Below are positions 8,431-17,860 of a stretch of 64,000 nucleotides of DNA, one piece after another. Position numbers and translations under genes: made by a program. The stretch is taken from NCBI RefSeq assembly GCF_023155745.1, contig NZ_JAKNUS010000008.1, positions 1 through 64,000 on the forward strand. The letters are read 5' to 3'. The notes under the pieces are model-generated. The model worked only from the letters and a program-made list of their open reading frames with translations. It was not told where the DNA came from and did no database searches. This DNA comes from Microbacterium kunmingense (GTDB lineage Bacteria > Actinomycetota > Actinomycetes > Actinomycetales > Microbacteriaceae). Every line of letters begins with the position of its first letter. Positions within the stretch are counted from its first letter, which is position 1.

Positions 8431-8447
8431 TGGAAGCGCTTACACCA
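8431..8447. promoter_or_regulatory. LacI-family operator, distal
   Basis: A second copy of the same core, aagcgctt (8434-8441) within tggaagcgcttacacca, lies 128 bp from the first, an arrangement that could allow looping. It is only about 20 bp upstream of the yajQ -10 hexamer, so a bound repressor could also affect that divergent gene. Confidence 0.72.
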
Positions 8448-8473
8448 ACAGGCGGGCTCGCTAGAATCGCGGT

Positions 8474-8962
8474 ATGGCCGACTCAAGTTTTGACATCGTC
8501 TCGAAGATCGATCGGCAGGAAGCCGACAACGCGCTCAACCAGGCACGCAAGGAGGTCGAGCAGCGGTACGACTTCAAGGGCACCGACGCCTCCATCGAGT
8601 GGAGCGGCGAGGCGATCCTTATCAAGGCGAACTCCGAGGAGCGCGCGAAGGCGGTCCTCGATGTCTTCCAGACGAAGCTCATCAAGCGCGGCATCTCGCT
8701 GAAGAGCCTCGACTCGGGAGAGCCGACCGCGAGCGGCAAGGAGTACCGCATCGTCTCGACTCTGAAGGAAGGCATCTCGCAGGAGAATGCCAAGAAGATC
8801 GGCAAGATCATCCGGGACGAGGGTCCGAAGTCGGTGAAGTCGCAGATCCAGGGCGACGAGCTGCGCGTGCAGTCGAAATCTCGTGACGACCTCCAGGAGG
8901 TGCAGCGCCTGCTGAAGGCCGCTGACCTCGACGTCGACCTCCAGTTCGTGAACTACCGCTGA
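8474..8962 (+). CDS. YajQ family protein (UPF0234/DUF520)
   Basis: A 162-residue cytoplasmic protein of the YajQ family: two ferredoxin-like halves, with the diagnostic N-terminus [18 protein letters not shown] and [13 protein letters not shown]. Members bind nucleotides, RNA or cyclic di-GMP; which applies here is unknown. The ATG at 8474 follows TAGAAT (8462-8467) by 6 nt, so the transcript is leaderless. It is divergent from the mal operon and followed by a DoxX-like gene after 8 bp. Confidence 0.93.
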   Translation: MADSSFDIVSKIDRQEADNALNQARKEVEQRYDFKGTDASIEWSGEAILIKANSEERAKAVLDVFQTKLIKRGISLKSLDSGEPTASGKEYRIVSTLKEGISQENAKKIGKIIRDEGPKSVKSQIQGDELRVQSKSRDDLQEVQRLLKAADLDVDLQFVNYR

Positions 8963-8970
8963 TCCGCGTA

Positions 8971-9363
8971 TTGCGTTCTGTGGAGTTCTGGCGCGCGGGT
9001 GCACGCAGGCTCCTCGCGGCACTCCTCGCCGCCGCAGGCGTCTCCCATCTCGTCTGGGGGCGACGCGGCTATCGCATCGTCGTCCCCGACTGGGCGGCCC
9101 GCACCACCGGCTTGAGCAAGGACGCCATCGTCGTCGGCTCCGGGGTCGCCGAGCTCCTCCTCGCCGGCGCTGTGGCCACCATCCCCCGGGAACGCAGCGT
9201 GGGGTGGCTCGTCGCCGGTTTCTTCGTGCTCGTCTTCCCCGGCAACGTGCATCAGTGGCGCACCGGTCGGTCCGCCCCGATGCTGCGAACCGACCGGGCA
9301 CGATTCATCCGGCTGCTTCTCCAGCCCGTCCTCATCGCCTGGGCCCTGTGGGCGAATCGCTGA
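8971..9363 (+). CDS. DoxX-like small membrane protein
   Basis: A hydrophobic protein of about 127-130 residues with four predicted transmembrane helices (near residues 10-28, 48-68, 74-92 and 108-126) and the family-like pattern GVSHLVW...FPGNVHQW. DoxX relatives are membrane redox-associated proteins of poorly known function. The start is uncertain: TTG at 8971 or GTG at 8980, neither with a good SD. It probably continues the yajQ transcript. Confidence 0.7.
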   Translation: MRSVEFWRAGARRLLAALLAAAGVSHLVWGRRGYRIVVPDWAARTTGLSKDAIVVGSGVAELLLAGAVATIPRERSVGWLVAGFFVLVFPGNVHQWRTGRSAPMLRTDRARFIRLLLQPVLIAWALWANR

Positions 9364-9496
9364 AGCCGGCGGGCCTCTGACTTCTCCCTCGAGTCTCACA
9401 AGCTGGCGCGGCATCCCCGCGCTGACCAATGAGGGACTCGTGCGATCCGCCTCGGGCGGGCATGCTCGAAGTGTCGCACCTGGAGGGGAGAATCTC

Positions 9497-10033
9497 ATGA
9501 CGACCGGACCTTCTGCACGACGACTCACGACGGCGGAATGCTGGGGCCTGATGGAGGCCGAGGAGGTCGGGCGGCTCGCTGTGACCCGACGCGACGGCGC
9601 ACCCGACATCTTCCCGGTCAACTACGTCGTCCATGAGGGCGCGGTGTACGTGCGCAGCGCGCCCGACGCGAAGGTGGTCAGCCTCGACGCCCGACCGGCG
9701 GCGGCCTTCGAGATCGACGGCCGGGATGAGGACGGAGTCTGGAGTGTGGTTGTCCACGGACATGCGGCACGCACGGTCGACGCGGTGGAGATCGAGCGGA
9801 GCGGCATCACCCGGGTCGTCTCGGCGAGCCCTCGCTACAAGGCGCACGTCCTGAAGCTGTCGGTCGACACGATCACGGGTCGCCGGTTCGCCGATCGCAC
9901 GGAAAGCCCCGCCCAGCCGAGCTCACGGCCGCCTGCGGCAGCACCTCCCGCCCCACCCCCGGCCCGACCACGGGCCGAGCGGCCCGAACCGATCGCCTCC
10001 CATCGGCCCCGTCCCGACGGATTGCTCTCCTGA
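9497..10033 (+). CDS. pyridoxamine 5'-phosphate oxidase family protein
   Basis: A 178-residue flavin-binding split-barrel protein. The N-terminus CWGLMEAEEVGRLAVTR, with DIFPVNYVV after it, is the usual beginning of the actinobacterial PNPOx-like/Pyridox_ox_2 group, which bind FMN, F420 or haem. The substrate is unknown. The ATG at 9497 has GGAGGGGAG 7 nt upstream, so it is a leadered gene. The last 45 residues are proline/alanine-rich and disordered, outside the fold. Confidence 0.85.
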   Translation: MTTGPSARRLTTAECWGLMEAEEVGRLAVTRRDGAPDIFPVNYVVHEGAVYVRSAPDAKVVSLDARPAAAFEIDGRDEDGVWSVVVHGHAARTVDAVEIERSGITRVVSASPRYKAHVLKLSVDTITGRRFADRTESPAQPSSRPPAAAPPAPPPARPRAERPEPIASHRPRPDGLLS

Positions 10034-10070
10034 TCCCCGTCCGGGCCGCACCGAAGCGTCACCGACGCCG

Positions 10071-11075
10071 TCAGCGTGAGAGCATCGCCGTCGTCCAGCG
10101 CTCCAGTCGCGCATAGGCGTCCTCGCGGGCGTCGCGCCGTGACAGGAACACGTCGTGCAGTGCCCCGTCGATCCGCTCGATCGTCACCGACGATCCGAGC
10201 TTGAGCGCGGCGCGGGCGATGTCATCGACCACGAGGACCGAGTCTGCACGGGTGAGCTCGTCGTCCCAGCGCACCGGTGCGACCGACCGCGCCGACAGCA
10301 GGACGCAGACCGGCACCCTGATCCCGAGCCCCTTCGACACCGCCGCGTGCCCCGAGACGATCGCCCGCATCCACCCCACGTGCACCGGCATGCTGCGCTC
10401 GGGCCGCCACGCGGGATCCACCTGCACCGGGTCGTCGGGATCGGCGACCTCGGACTGTGCGCGAGCGTAGAACCCGGCGTCCACCTGCGGCCACAGGTCC
10501 AGCGGCCGGCGACGGGAGTGGATGTCGAGCACGGGCGTGATGGCCTGACGCAGCGACGCACTGAGCTGGAACTCCAGCCACGGACTGTTCAGCACGACGG
10601 CGGTGGCGGCATCGGGGTGACGCGCCGCCCACAGACTGAGAGTCAGCCCGCCGGTCGAGTGGCCGACGAGCACCAGGCGACGCGCGCCGGTGCCGTCCGC
10701 GTCCCGGCCCATGGCAACCATCGCCGCGGCGATGTCGGCGTCGTAGTCGGCGAGGTCGCCGATGTACCCCGGAGTCTGGCCGGGCCGCAGGCTCCGTCCG
10801 TACTTCCGGAGGTCGAGCGCGTAGAAGCGCGCACCCCGCTCCGCCCAGAACCGGGCGAGGCGGGTCTGGAAGAAGTAGTCCGACCAGCCGTGGACGTAGA
10901 GCACGTCGACGTCGGTGAAGGGGCGCGGTCCGCCGGTGAGAAACGCGCGGAGCGATCGGGGCGGCAGACAGCGGACCAGGGTGGCGACGACCGCGCCCTC
11001 GTCGTCATCGGCGAGCGGCAGCGTCCGCTGCTCGAACGGCGCCCCGAGGACATCCGGAGCCCATCCCCCGGTCAT
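10071..11075 (-). CDS. alpha/beta hydrolase (lysophospholipase/S33-like)
   Basis: A 334-residue serine hydrolase of the monoacylglycerol lipase / serine aminopeptidase group. The oxyanion strand VLYVHGWSDYFFQ lies near residues 58-70, and the nucleophile elbow LVGHSTGGLTL places Ser140 at the active site. A cap-domain region follows, and DGALHDVFLSR near the C-terminus supplies the likely catalytic His. No signal peptide is evident. It is convergent with the PNPOx gene (37 bp between stops) and follows the small membrane protein gene on the same strand. Confidence 0.85.
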   Translation of the reverse strand: MTGGWAPDVLGAPFEQRTLPLADDDEGAVVATLVRCLPPRSLRAFLTGGPRPFTDVDVLYVHGWSDYFFQTRLARFWAERGARFYALDLRKYGRSLRPGQTPGYIGDLADYDADIAAAMVAMGRDADGTGARRLVLVGHSTGGLTLSLWAARHPDAATAVVLNSPWLEFQLSASLRQAITPVLDIHSRRRPLDLWPQVDAGFYARAQSEVADPDDPVQVDPAWRPERSMPVHVGWMRAIVSGHAAVSKGLGIRVPVCVLLSARSVAPVRWDDELTRADSVLVVDDIARAALKLGSSVTIERIDGALHDVFLSRRDAREDAYARLERWTTAMLSR

Positions 11076-11109
11076 CCGATCGCCTGGCTGCGGGTCACCG
11101 ACCCGCGAC

Positions 11110-11295
11110 CTACCAGTTGCCGGGGTTGGAGTCGCGGTTCTCGTGACGGCTGAGCGTCACCGGCAGGGCCACCGCGGCGCAGATGATGAGCACGCCGGCG
11201 GCGAAGAGCACACCGCCGAAGTCGGGGAAGTTGAAGCTCACACCCAGGATCCACATCCCGCCGACGAGCAGGACCATGTAGAGCGCGATCAGCAT
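11110..11295 (-). CDS. small two-helix membrane protein
   Basis: A 61-residue protein with two predicted transmembrane helices (about 2-20 and 28-48) and a short charged C-terminal tail ending in ENRDSNPGNW. The ATG at 11295 is preceded by a strong SD, CAGGAGGT, 6 nt away. I do not recognise the family. It lies between fprA and the hydrolase on the same strand. Confidence 0.75.
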   Translation of the reverse strand: MLIALYMVLLVGGMWILGVSFNFPDFGGVLFAAGVLIICAAVALPVTLSRHENRDSNPGNW

Positions 11296-11378
11296 GAGGT
11301 GACCTCCTGGTGAAGGGGAACTCCCCCCAGCCTATCCGGCTCGGGGCTCCCGGTTCGGGCGACTGCTCCCGCGCGAGG

Positions 11379-12752
11379 CTACTCCCCGCGCGAGACCGCG
11401 ATCATCTCGTCGCGCGGCACGACCTTGATCCGCGCGCGCCCGTGCGGCGCGCCCAGGGCGACCTCGTGCTCGTCGAGGCGGTGCCAGCCGTCGAGGTCGG
11501 TCCACCTCACGCCGCGCGCTTCCAGCAGCGCCGGGACGGCCTCCTCCGACGGGTCGGTCGGCTGCCACCAGGAACCCTGGTCGTTGATGAGGTGACGCAC
11601 GGTCTCCATCGCGTCGGACTTGGTGTGGCCGATGAGTCCCACGGGACCGCGCTTGATCCAGCCCGTCGCATAGACCCCGGGGACCCGCTCGTTGGAGTCC
11701 TTCTTCAGCACCTGCCCCTCGTGGTTGGGGATGACCCCGTGGCGCTTGTCGAAAGGCACTCCCGGCAGGGGCGAACCGAAGTAGCCGACGGCGCGGTAGA
11801 TCGCCTGCACGGCGACCTCGCGCAGCTCGCCCGTTCCGACGACCCCGCCCTCGCCGTCGGGGCGGGTGCGCTCGTAGACGAACGCCGACACCCGACCCTG
11901 TTCGTCGGTCTTGACCTCGACCGGCTTGGCCCAGAAGTGCAGGTGCAGCCGTCGGGACGCCTCGCCTCCGGCGTTGTTGACGCTCGGACGCTTGCGCCAC
12001 GACTGCAGCACGCGGTCGATGACCATGACCTGCTTGTTGCTGGCGATGGCGTCCTTCGAGGCCTCGTCGTAATCGAAGTCCTCGTCGTAGACGACCATGT
12101 CGACATCGCGCAGCTCACCGAGTTCGCGCAGCTCGAGCGGGGTGAACTTCACCTGCGCCGGGCCGCGGCGGCCGAACACGTGCACGTCGGTGACCGGCGA
12201 GGCCTTCAGCCCCTCGTACACGTTGTCGGGGATCTCGGTGGGTAGCAGATCCTCGGCATGCTTGGCGAGCATGCGCGAGATGTCGAGGGCGACGTTGCCG
12301 TTGCCGATCACCGCCACTGATTCCGCGGTGAGCGGCCAGGTGCGCGGCACGTCGGGGTGTCCGTCGAACCAGCTGACGAAGTCGGCCGCACCGTAGGAGC
12401 CCTCGGCGTCGATCCCGGGGATGCGCAGATCGGTGTCGCGCACCGCGCCGGTGGCGAAGATGACGGCGTGATAGTGCTGCTTCAGATCCTCGAGGGTGAT
12501 GTCCTCACCGAAGCGCACGTTGCCGAAGATCCGGATGTCACCGCGGTCGAGCACTTCGCGCAGCGCCGTGATGATGCCCTTGATGCGCGGGTGGTCGGGG
12601 GCCACCCCGTACCGCACCAGCCCGTAAGGGGCGGGCAGCTGCTCGAACAGGTCGATGGAGACGTCGAAGCGACGCTCCGCCTTCAGCAGGATGTCGGCGG
12701 CGTAGATGCCGGCGGGTCCTGCACCGACGATGGCAAGCCTGAGCCTGGTCAT
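11379..12752 (-). CDS. fprA: ferredoxin-NADP reductase (FprA-like)
   Basis: A 457-residue FAD flavoprotein of the adrenodoxin-reductase-like class, moving electrons between NADPH and ferredoxin. The FAD site is VGAGPAGIYAADIL at residues 9-22, the NADPH site VIGNGNVALDISRML is near 167, and the late FAD contact is GWIKRGPVGLIGHTKSDA. This matches the mycobacterial FprA type in length and motifs. It lies at the edge of the menaquinone block and reads leftward. It probably serves ferredoxin-dependent enzymes such as P450s; its partner is not in the window. Confidence 0.92.
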   Translation of the reverse strand: MTRLRLAIVGAGPAGIYAADILLKAERRFDVSIDLFEQLPAPYGLVRYGVAPDHPRIKGIITALREVLDRGDIRIFGNVRFGEDITLEDLKQHYHAVIFATGAVRDTDLRIPGIDAEGSYGAADFVSWFDGHPDVPRTWPLTAESVAVIGNGNVALDISRMLAKHAEDLLPTEIPDNVYEGLKASPVTDVHVFGRRGPAQVKFTPLELRELGELRDVDMVVYDEDFDYDEASKDAIASNKQVMVIDRVLQSWRKRPSVNNAGGEASRRLHLHFWAKPVEVKTDEQGRVSAFVYERTRPDGEGGVVGTGELREVAVQAIYRAVGYFGSPLPGVPFDKRHGVIPNHEGQVLKKDSNERVPGVYATGWIKRGPVGLIGHTKSDAMETVRHLINDQGSWWQPTDPSEEAVPALLEARGVRWTDLDGWHRLDEHEVALGAPHGRARIKVVPRDEMIAVSRGE

Positions 12753-12804
12753 GAAGTCCTTTCTGACGGATGCCGCGCCGCGGCGTTCCGGGAGAATTCG
12801 CCGA

Positions 12805-13860
12805 TCAGCTCGCGCGATCGGCGACCGCGCGGGCGAAGCGCGTCAGCGCTTCGCGCACCGGCCCGTCGGGCAGCGGCTCCAGCGCATCGATCGCTTCAAG
12901 AGAGTACCGGTGTGCGAGCTCTCGCGTGGCCTCGGTGGTCTCGTGCTCCCGCAGTTCGGCGAGAGGACCGTCGAGGATCGCCGGATCGGCGCCCTCGGCG
13001 ATGCGCTCCACGCCGTCGTCGATCGTCTCGCGCAGCCGCACCGCGTCCGCGTCGGAGCGCTGACCGAGCAGGAGGAACGGCATCGTCGGCACACCGGCGC
13101 GAAGGTCGGTGCCGGGCACCTTGCCGGTCTCACCGGGGTCGGGCGAGAGGTCGATCACATCGTCGAGCAGCTGGAAGGCGACGCCCGCCTTCTCGCCGAA
13201 GACCACCATGGGCGCCTCGAAGGCGGGGTCGGCGTCGGAGAAGATCACGCCGGCCTGTGCGGCCGCGGCGATGAGCGATCCGGTCTTGTCGGAGAGCACC
13301 TGCAGATAGAACTCCACCGGGTCGTCGTCCTCGGTGGCCCCGACGGTCTCATGCATCTGACCGAGCACCAGGCGCTCGAAGGTGTCGGCCTGGATGCGGA
13401 TGGCCCGCTCCCCCAGCCGCGCCATGATCTGGCTCGCACGGGAGAACAGCAGATCGCCCGTGAGGATCGCGACATTGTTGCCCCACACCGCGTGGGCGGC
13501 GGGAACGCCGCGACGCTTGTCGGCGACATCCATCACATCGTCGTGGTACAGCGAGCCCAGGTGGGTCATCTCCAGCGCCGACGCGGCCTCGACGACCTCG
13601 TGGGTGACGCCGTCACCGAGCTGGGAGGTGAGGAGCGCCAGAGTGGGCCGCACGCGCTTGCCGCCGGCGTTGTACAGGTATCGACTGGTGGCGTTGGCCA
13701 GGGCGTCGGTCACCCGCAGTTCGCTGCGCAGGTGTTCGTCGACGCGCGCGAGTCCGTCCTCGACCGCAGCGAGAAGGCGCCGCGCCCCGGGGCCGGCGAA
13801 GACCCGCTCGGTCAGGCTCAGCTGACCGGTGATCGGCGAGCCGGGAGCGGAGGGAGTCAC
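12805..13860 (-). CDS. trans-polyprenyl diphosphate synthase (menaquinone side chain)
   Basis: A 351-residue all-helical prenyl transferase condensing isopentenyl diphosphate into a long polyprenyl diphosphate. The two metal-binding Asp motifs are DDVMD at residues 107-111 and DDVID at 233-237; GGKRVRPTL sits at 67-75. It lies directly after menG on the same strand, pointing to the menaquinone tail as its product. The GTG start is 6 nt after a TAGGCT -10 (13872-13867), so it has its own leaderless promoter although it follows menG by 24 bp. Confidence 0.93.
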   Translation of the reverse strand: MTPSAPGSPITGQLSLTERVFAGPGARRLLAAVEDGLARVDEHLRSELRVTDALANATSRYLYNAGGKRVRPTLALLTSQLGDGVTHEVVEAASALEMTHLGSLYHDDVMDVADKRRGVPAAHAVWGNNVAILTGDLLFSRASQIMARLGERAIRIQADTFERLVLGQMHETVGATEDDDPVEFYLQVLSDKTGSLIAAAAQAGVIFSDADPAFEAPMVVFGEKAGVAFQLLDDVIDLSPDPGETGKVPGTDLRAGVPTMPFLLLGQRSDADAVRLRETIDDGVERIAEGADPAILDGPLAELREHETTEATRELAHRYSLEAIDALEPLPDGPVREALTRFARAVADRAS

Positions 13861-13884
13861 AGCCCCAGCCTAGTGGCGCCGTGG

Positions 13885-14637
13885 TCAGCGACGGTCGTCG
13901 CGGGGCCTCCGGCCGCGGTGGAGGGCGACGATCCCCATCGACAGGTTGCGGAACGCCACATCGGTCCACCCGGCTTCGCGGATCCACGCCGACAGGGTGC
14001 GCTGATCCGGCCAGTCGCGGATCGACTCGTTGAGATAGTCGTAGGCCTCGGCGTTGGAGCTCACCGCCTTCGCGACGGTCGGCAGCACGCGGTCGTTGTA
14101 GAAGCGGTACAGCCGGTTGAAGGCGCCCGACGGCGGGTGCGAGAACTCGCAGATCACCACGCGCCCGCCGGGCCGGGTCACCCGCAGCAGCTCCCGCAGC
14201 GCCTTCTTGGGATCGTTGACGTTGCGCAGGCCGAAGGACATGGTCACGGCATCGAACTCGGCGTCCCCGAACGGCAGGTCCGTCGCGTCCGCCTGCACGA
14301 ACGACAGATTCCGGATGCCGCCTCCCGGCGACGTCGCGCCGTAGCGACGCTCGCCCTCGGCGATCATCCCGGGCGAGAAGTCGGCGGCGACCACCTCGGC
14401 GCCGCTCTTGGCGAGGGAGACGCTGGAGGCGCCCGTTCCGGCGGCGAGGTCGAGGATGCGCTCCCCCGGGCGAGGCGAGACCGCGCGGGTGGTCGCTGCC
14501 CGCCACATCCGGTCGTTGCCCAGGCTCAGCACGGTGTTGGTGCGATCATAGCCGCGGGCGACCTGGTCGAACATGCCGCTGACACGACGCGGGTCCTTGC
14601 CGAGGTCGGCGCGGTTGGGCTCGCGATCGGTCGTCAC
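13885..14637 (-). CDS. menG: demethylmenaquinone methyltransferase
   Basis: A 250-residue UbiE/MenG-type SAM methyltransferase that makes menaquinone from demethylmenaquinone in the last pathway step. Signatures: [17 protein letters not shown] near 18-34, motif [13 protein letters not shown] at 61-72, and [17 protein letters not shown], the canonical UbiE motif. The GTG start is 6 nt after TAGACT (14649-14644), hence leaderless. It is followed by the polyprenyl synthase gene. Confidence 0.95.
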   Translation of the reverse strand: MTTDREPNRADLGKDPRRVSGMFDQVARGYDRTNTVLSLGNDRMWRAATTRAVSPRPGERILDLAAGTGASSVSLAKSGAEVVAADFSPGMIAEGERRYGATSPGGGIRNLSFVQADATDLPFGDAEFDAVTMSFGLRNVNDPKKALRELLRVTRPGGRVVICEFSHPPSGAFNRLYRFYNDRVLPTVAKAVSSNAEAYDYLNESIRDWPDQRTLSAWIREAGWTDVAFRNLSMGIVALHRGRRPRDDRR

Positions 14638-14696
14638 GGGTCGAGTCTATGCGCGCGGCCGCGCGCCCGGACCGGGCGCGGACGACTCGCGGGCCC

Positions 14697-15245
14697 TCAG
14701 ACCCCCAGCGCCTCGAGTCGCGCGAGCCAGCGCGCGGGAGTGGCGTCGTCGAAGGGCGCGACACCCCCGCGCACCCGCTGCTCGAGGTCGACGGCGAGGG
14801 CCTCCAGCCGCGCGACGATGTCGAGCGGATACCCGTACGCGACGCGGTGCTCGTCCCACTCGTCGCGGTCGTCGATGTAGATGCCCCGCTCGGTGTGCTT
14901 CACGACATCGAGGTCCATGTCGATGCCGACCGGCTCGCCGCCCTGCCAGCCGACATCCCACGCCAGGTCGATGTAGATCTGCGTGCGGTTCGGGTCGGCG
15001 TTGCGGGTGTAGGCGTACTCCCCACCCGGAGGCAGGAGCATCACGCATGCCTGACGCGTGACCATCTGCCGCCCGGGTCGCTCGCTGACCCAGCCCGCCG
15101 GCTGCCCCACCCAGTCGCCCCACTGATCGCTGCCGAGGAAGACGCAGTCGTGCTCCCAGTGCACGCCGCCGTTCCACTTGCGCCAGCGGAAGCGCACGCG
15201 CTGACCGATCTCGGGGCGGATGGCGGATGACGGGTCGTCGGGCAC
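14697..15245 (-). CDS. DUF402-domain protein
   Basis: A 182-residue protein with the DUF402 beta-barrel fold: W-x-F-x-aromatic strands and QIYIDLAWDVGWQGGEPVGIDMD-type segments (read in two parts, NRTQIYIDLAWDVGW and GIDMDLDVVK). Family members include nucleoside diphosphatases and RNase-inhibitor-like FAU-1 proteins; the substrate here is unknown. GTG at 15245 is chosen because a TATATT -10 (15257-15252) lies 6 nt upstream. It is divergent from menF, sharing a 57-bp intergenic region. Confidence 0.82.
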   Translation of the reverse strand: MPDDPSSAIRPEIGQRVRFRWRKWNGGVHWEHDCVFLGSDQWGDWVGQPAGWVSERPGRQMVTRQACVMLLPPGGEYAYTRNADPNRTQIYIDLAWDVGWQGGEPVGIDMDLDVVKHTERGIYIDDRDEWDEHRVAYGYPLDIVARLEALAVDLEQRVRGGVAPFDDATPARWLARLEALGV

Positions 15246-15302
15246 CTCGTCAATATACGGCGTCGCCGTCCGGCCCCGGGCGCCCGGATCTAGAGTGGAG
15301 CC

Positions 15303-16586
15303 GTGATCTCCCCCCTCCCCCGACTGGTGGTCGAGACCTCTCCCATCGACCCCGTCGAGGAGCTCCTCCCCTTCGCCGACGCGGCGTCGCCGCTGTGCTG
15401 GATCCGCCGCGCCGAGGGCATCGCCGGGTACGGCGAGACCCTCCGGCTGGAAGAGCCCGGTGGCGAGGACACCCCCGACGAACCCCGCAATGCCCGCATC
15501 ACCCGGCTCGCCGATGCCTGGCGCGAGGTGGCCGCGCGGGCGGAGGTCACCGATCGGGTGGGGGTTCCCGGCTCGGGCCTGGTCGCGTTCGGTGCGTTCA
15601 GCTTCACCGCCGCCTCCGCGGCCTCCAGCGCACTGATCGTGCCGCGGGTCGTCGTCGGCCGGCGGGGCGGACGCGGCTGGATCACGACCGTCCGCACCGA
15701 CGACGAGGCGCCGACCGAACCCTCCCCCCGTAGACTCGGGCCCTACTGGCCCGGAGCGGTCGGCCCGGGTCGGATGACCCACGAGGGGTACCAGTCGGCG
15801 GTCCGCGATGCGGTCGCCGCGATCGGCGCCGGGGAGGTCGGCAAGGTGGTGCTCGCCCGTGACCTGGTCGGCGAGGTGCCGCGCGACGCCGACCTGCGCC
15901 GCCTGGTGCGGGCCCTGGCGACCGATTATCCGGACTGCTGGACCTTCGCAGTCGACGGCCTCATCGGGGCGAGCCCCGAGACGCTCGTGACGGTGCACGA
16001 CGGCACGGTCACCGCCCGCGTCCTCGCCGGCACGCGCGCCCGAGGGGCCGATGCCGACGCCGACAACGCCGCATCGCTCGAGCTCGCCACGAGCGCGAAG
16101 GACCTCGACGAGCACCGCTACGCCGCGCACAGCGTGCTGACCTCCCTCCGCCCCCACACCAGCGCCCTCGCCTCGAGCGAGCAGCCCTTCACGCTCAAGC
16201 TCCCGAACGTCTGGCATCTGGCCACCGACATCGAGGGCACCCTCGACGACGGCGCGTCCTCACTCGATCTCGTCGCCGCACTCCACCCCACCGCAGCGGT
16301 CGCCGGCACCCCCACCGAGGCCGCGCTCGCCGTCATCCGTCGCCTGGAACCCTTCGACCGGGGTCGCTATGCCGGACCGGTCGGGTGGGTCGATCAGTCG
16401 GGCAACGGCGAGTGGGCGATCGCGCTGCGCTGCGCGCAGTTCGGCCTCGAGGGGCTCGATGTCCAGGACGACGGGATCCCCGTCGTCGCCCACGCCGGCG
16501 CGGGCATCGTCGCCGGCAGCGATCCGGAGGCGGAGCTGTTGGAGACCCGAGTGAAGTTCCGTCCGATCGTGGATGCGCTGGCATGA
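15303..16586 (+). CDS. menF: isochorismate synthase
   Basis: A 427-residue chorismate-utilising enzyme converting chorismate to isochorismate, the entry to menaquinone synthesis. The C-terminal chorismate-binding domain (about 150-420) has GEVGKVVLARDL, GASPETLVTVHDG, VLAGTRARG, SAKDLDEHRY and the Mg-site helix NVWHLATDIEGTL. The N-terminal third is a variable lid. GTG at 15303 is 6 nt after TAGAGT (15291-15296), hence leaderless. Its stop overlaps the amidohydrolase start (ATGA), making it the first gene of a four-gene transcript. menD, the next pathway enzyme, is separate at 21.9-23.7 kb. Confidence 0.94.
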   Translation: MISPLPRLVVETSPIDPVEELLPFADAASPLCWIRRAEGIAGYGETLRLEEPGGEDTPDEPRNARITRLADAWREVAARAEVTDRVGVPGSGLVAFGAFSFTAASAASSALIVPRVVVGRRGGRGWITTVRTDDEAPTEPSPRRLGPYWPGAVGPGRMTHEGYQSAVRDAVAAIGAGEVGKVVLARDLVGEVPRDADLRRLVRALATDYPDCWTFAVDGLIGASPETLVTVHDGTVTARVLAGTRARGADADADNAASLELATSAKDLDEHRYAAHSVLTSLRPHTSALASSEQPFTLKLPNVWHLATDIEGTLDDGASSLDLVAALHPTAAVAGTPTEAALAVIRRLEPFDRGRYAGPVGWVDQSGNGEWAIALRCAQFGLEGLDVQDDGIPVVAHAGAGIVAGSDPEAELLETRVKFRPIVDALA

Positions 16587-17839
16587 GCGGCGCGGTCCCC
16601 TCCCTCCCGACGCGCGGCGACGCGGTGCTCGTCGGCATGCAGCTCGTCGACGGCGTCGACCCCGCCCCCCGCGAGGGCCTCGCCCTGGTGGTCGAGGACG
16701 GCCGGATCACGCGCATCACCTCACCGGATGACGCGCTCGGCGCCGGTGCTGCGGTGATCGACCTCGACGGCGCGTTCGTGATGCCGGGCCTGATCAACAT
16801 GCACACGCACTTCTCGCTGTCGCTTCCGGGCGCAGGCGGCGACGCGGTCAGCGGCCTGAGCCCCCACGAGCTCGCCCTCTACATGGCCGACGGCGCGCGC
16901 CGCACGCTGCTGTCGGGGGTCACCACCGTGCGCTGCGTCGCCGAGAAGGGCGGCGCCGACTTCGCCCTGCGCCGCGCGATCGCCGCCGGACACGTGCCGG
17001 GACCGCGCATCTTCACCGCCGGTCGGGCGCTGTGCTGCACCGGGGGTCACGGATTCGACAGCGACGACACCCTCGAGTGCGACGGAGCAGACGCCTTCGC
17101 GCGAGGAGTCAGATCGCAGGTGAAGGCCGGAGCCGACCTCATCAAGCTGATGATCTCCGGCGGGATCGCCGGCGAGCACGAGGAGATCACCACGCCCCAG
17201 CTCACCCGTGAGGAGATGGCCGCGGCGATATCGACCGCCCACGCCTGGGGCCGAAAGGTCACCGCGCATGCGGGACCCGCGGCGATCATCGCCGAGGCCG
17301 TGGAGGTGGGGTTGGACTGCGTCGAGCACGGCTACGAGCTGACCCCCGAGGTCGCCCGGCTGATGGCCGAGAACGGCACGGCGCTCGTGCCGACGCTCGT
17401 CGTCACCCGTGCCGGCGCGTTCTTCGACGATCTCGGGGTGCCGACGTGGATGCAGCAGCGCTCCCTCGGCGCGGGCCCGCGGCACATGGCCTCGTACCGG
17501 TATGCACTGGACGCGGGCGTCGAGGTGCTGCTCGGCAGCGACATGCCTCCCTTCTGGAACTTCGAGGGGACGAGCGCGGTCGTGCGCGAGCTCGAGCACA
17601 TGCAGTCAGGCGGCCTCCCCGCCCCCGACACCGTCCGCGCCGCCACGTCCGCCCCCGCCCGATGGTTGGGGGCCGAGGGCGAACTCGGCACCCTCACTCC
17701 CGGGGCCTGGGCCGATCTGGTCGTGACGCCGACCGATCCGACGGCCGACGTCGCGGCGCTTCGCGACATCGATCTGGTCATGAAGGGCGGCGTCGTCGTC
17801 CGCGACGACCACCGCCGCGCCGACGTCTCCTCCGGGTGA
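16583..17839 (+). CDS. amidohydrolase-superfamily metal-dependent hydrolase
   Basis: A 418-residue TIM-barrel hydrolase of the imidazolonepropionase/prolidase-like amidohydrolase group. Metal ligands can be read: NMHTH (His74, His76), a likely carboxylated Lys188 in ADLIKLMISGG, His229 in VTAHAG, His249 in CVEHGYEL, and Asp320 in LLGSDMPPFW. Small beta-sandwich segments flank the barrel. The start overlaps the menF stop by 4 bp. The substrate is unknown; related enzymes cleave cyclic amides, ureas or dipeptides. It is followed by TIGR04076 and LLM genes, suggesting a joint catabolic or detoxifying function. Confidence 0.88.
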   Translation: MSGAVPSLPTRGDAVLVGMQLVDGVDPAPREGLALVVEDGRITRITSPDDALGAGAAVIDLDGAFVMPGLINMHTHFSLSLPGAGGDAVSGLSPHELALYMADGARRTLLSGVTTVRCVAEKGGADFALRRAIAAGHVPGPRIFTAGRALCCTGGHGFDSDDTLECDGADAFARGVRSQVKAGADLIKLMISGGIAGEHEEITTPQLTREEMAAAISTAHAWGRKVTAHAGPAAIIAEAVEVGLDCVEHGYELTPEVARLMAENGTALVPTLVVTRAGAFFDDLGVPTWMQQRSLGAGPRHMASYRYALDAGVEVLLGSDMPPFWNFEGTSAVVRELEHMQSGGLPAPDTVRAATSAPARWLGAEGELGTLTPGAWADLVVTPTDPTADVAALRDIDLVMKGGVVVRDDHRRADVSSG

Positions 17840-17860
17840 GGGGCGCTCGCGCCTGACAGG

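Noticed and set aside
14697..16217. 506-codon extension of the DUF402 gene
   Set aside because: The upstream part is antisense to menF; a TATATT-N6-GTG promoter at 15245 gives the true start.
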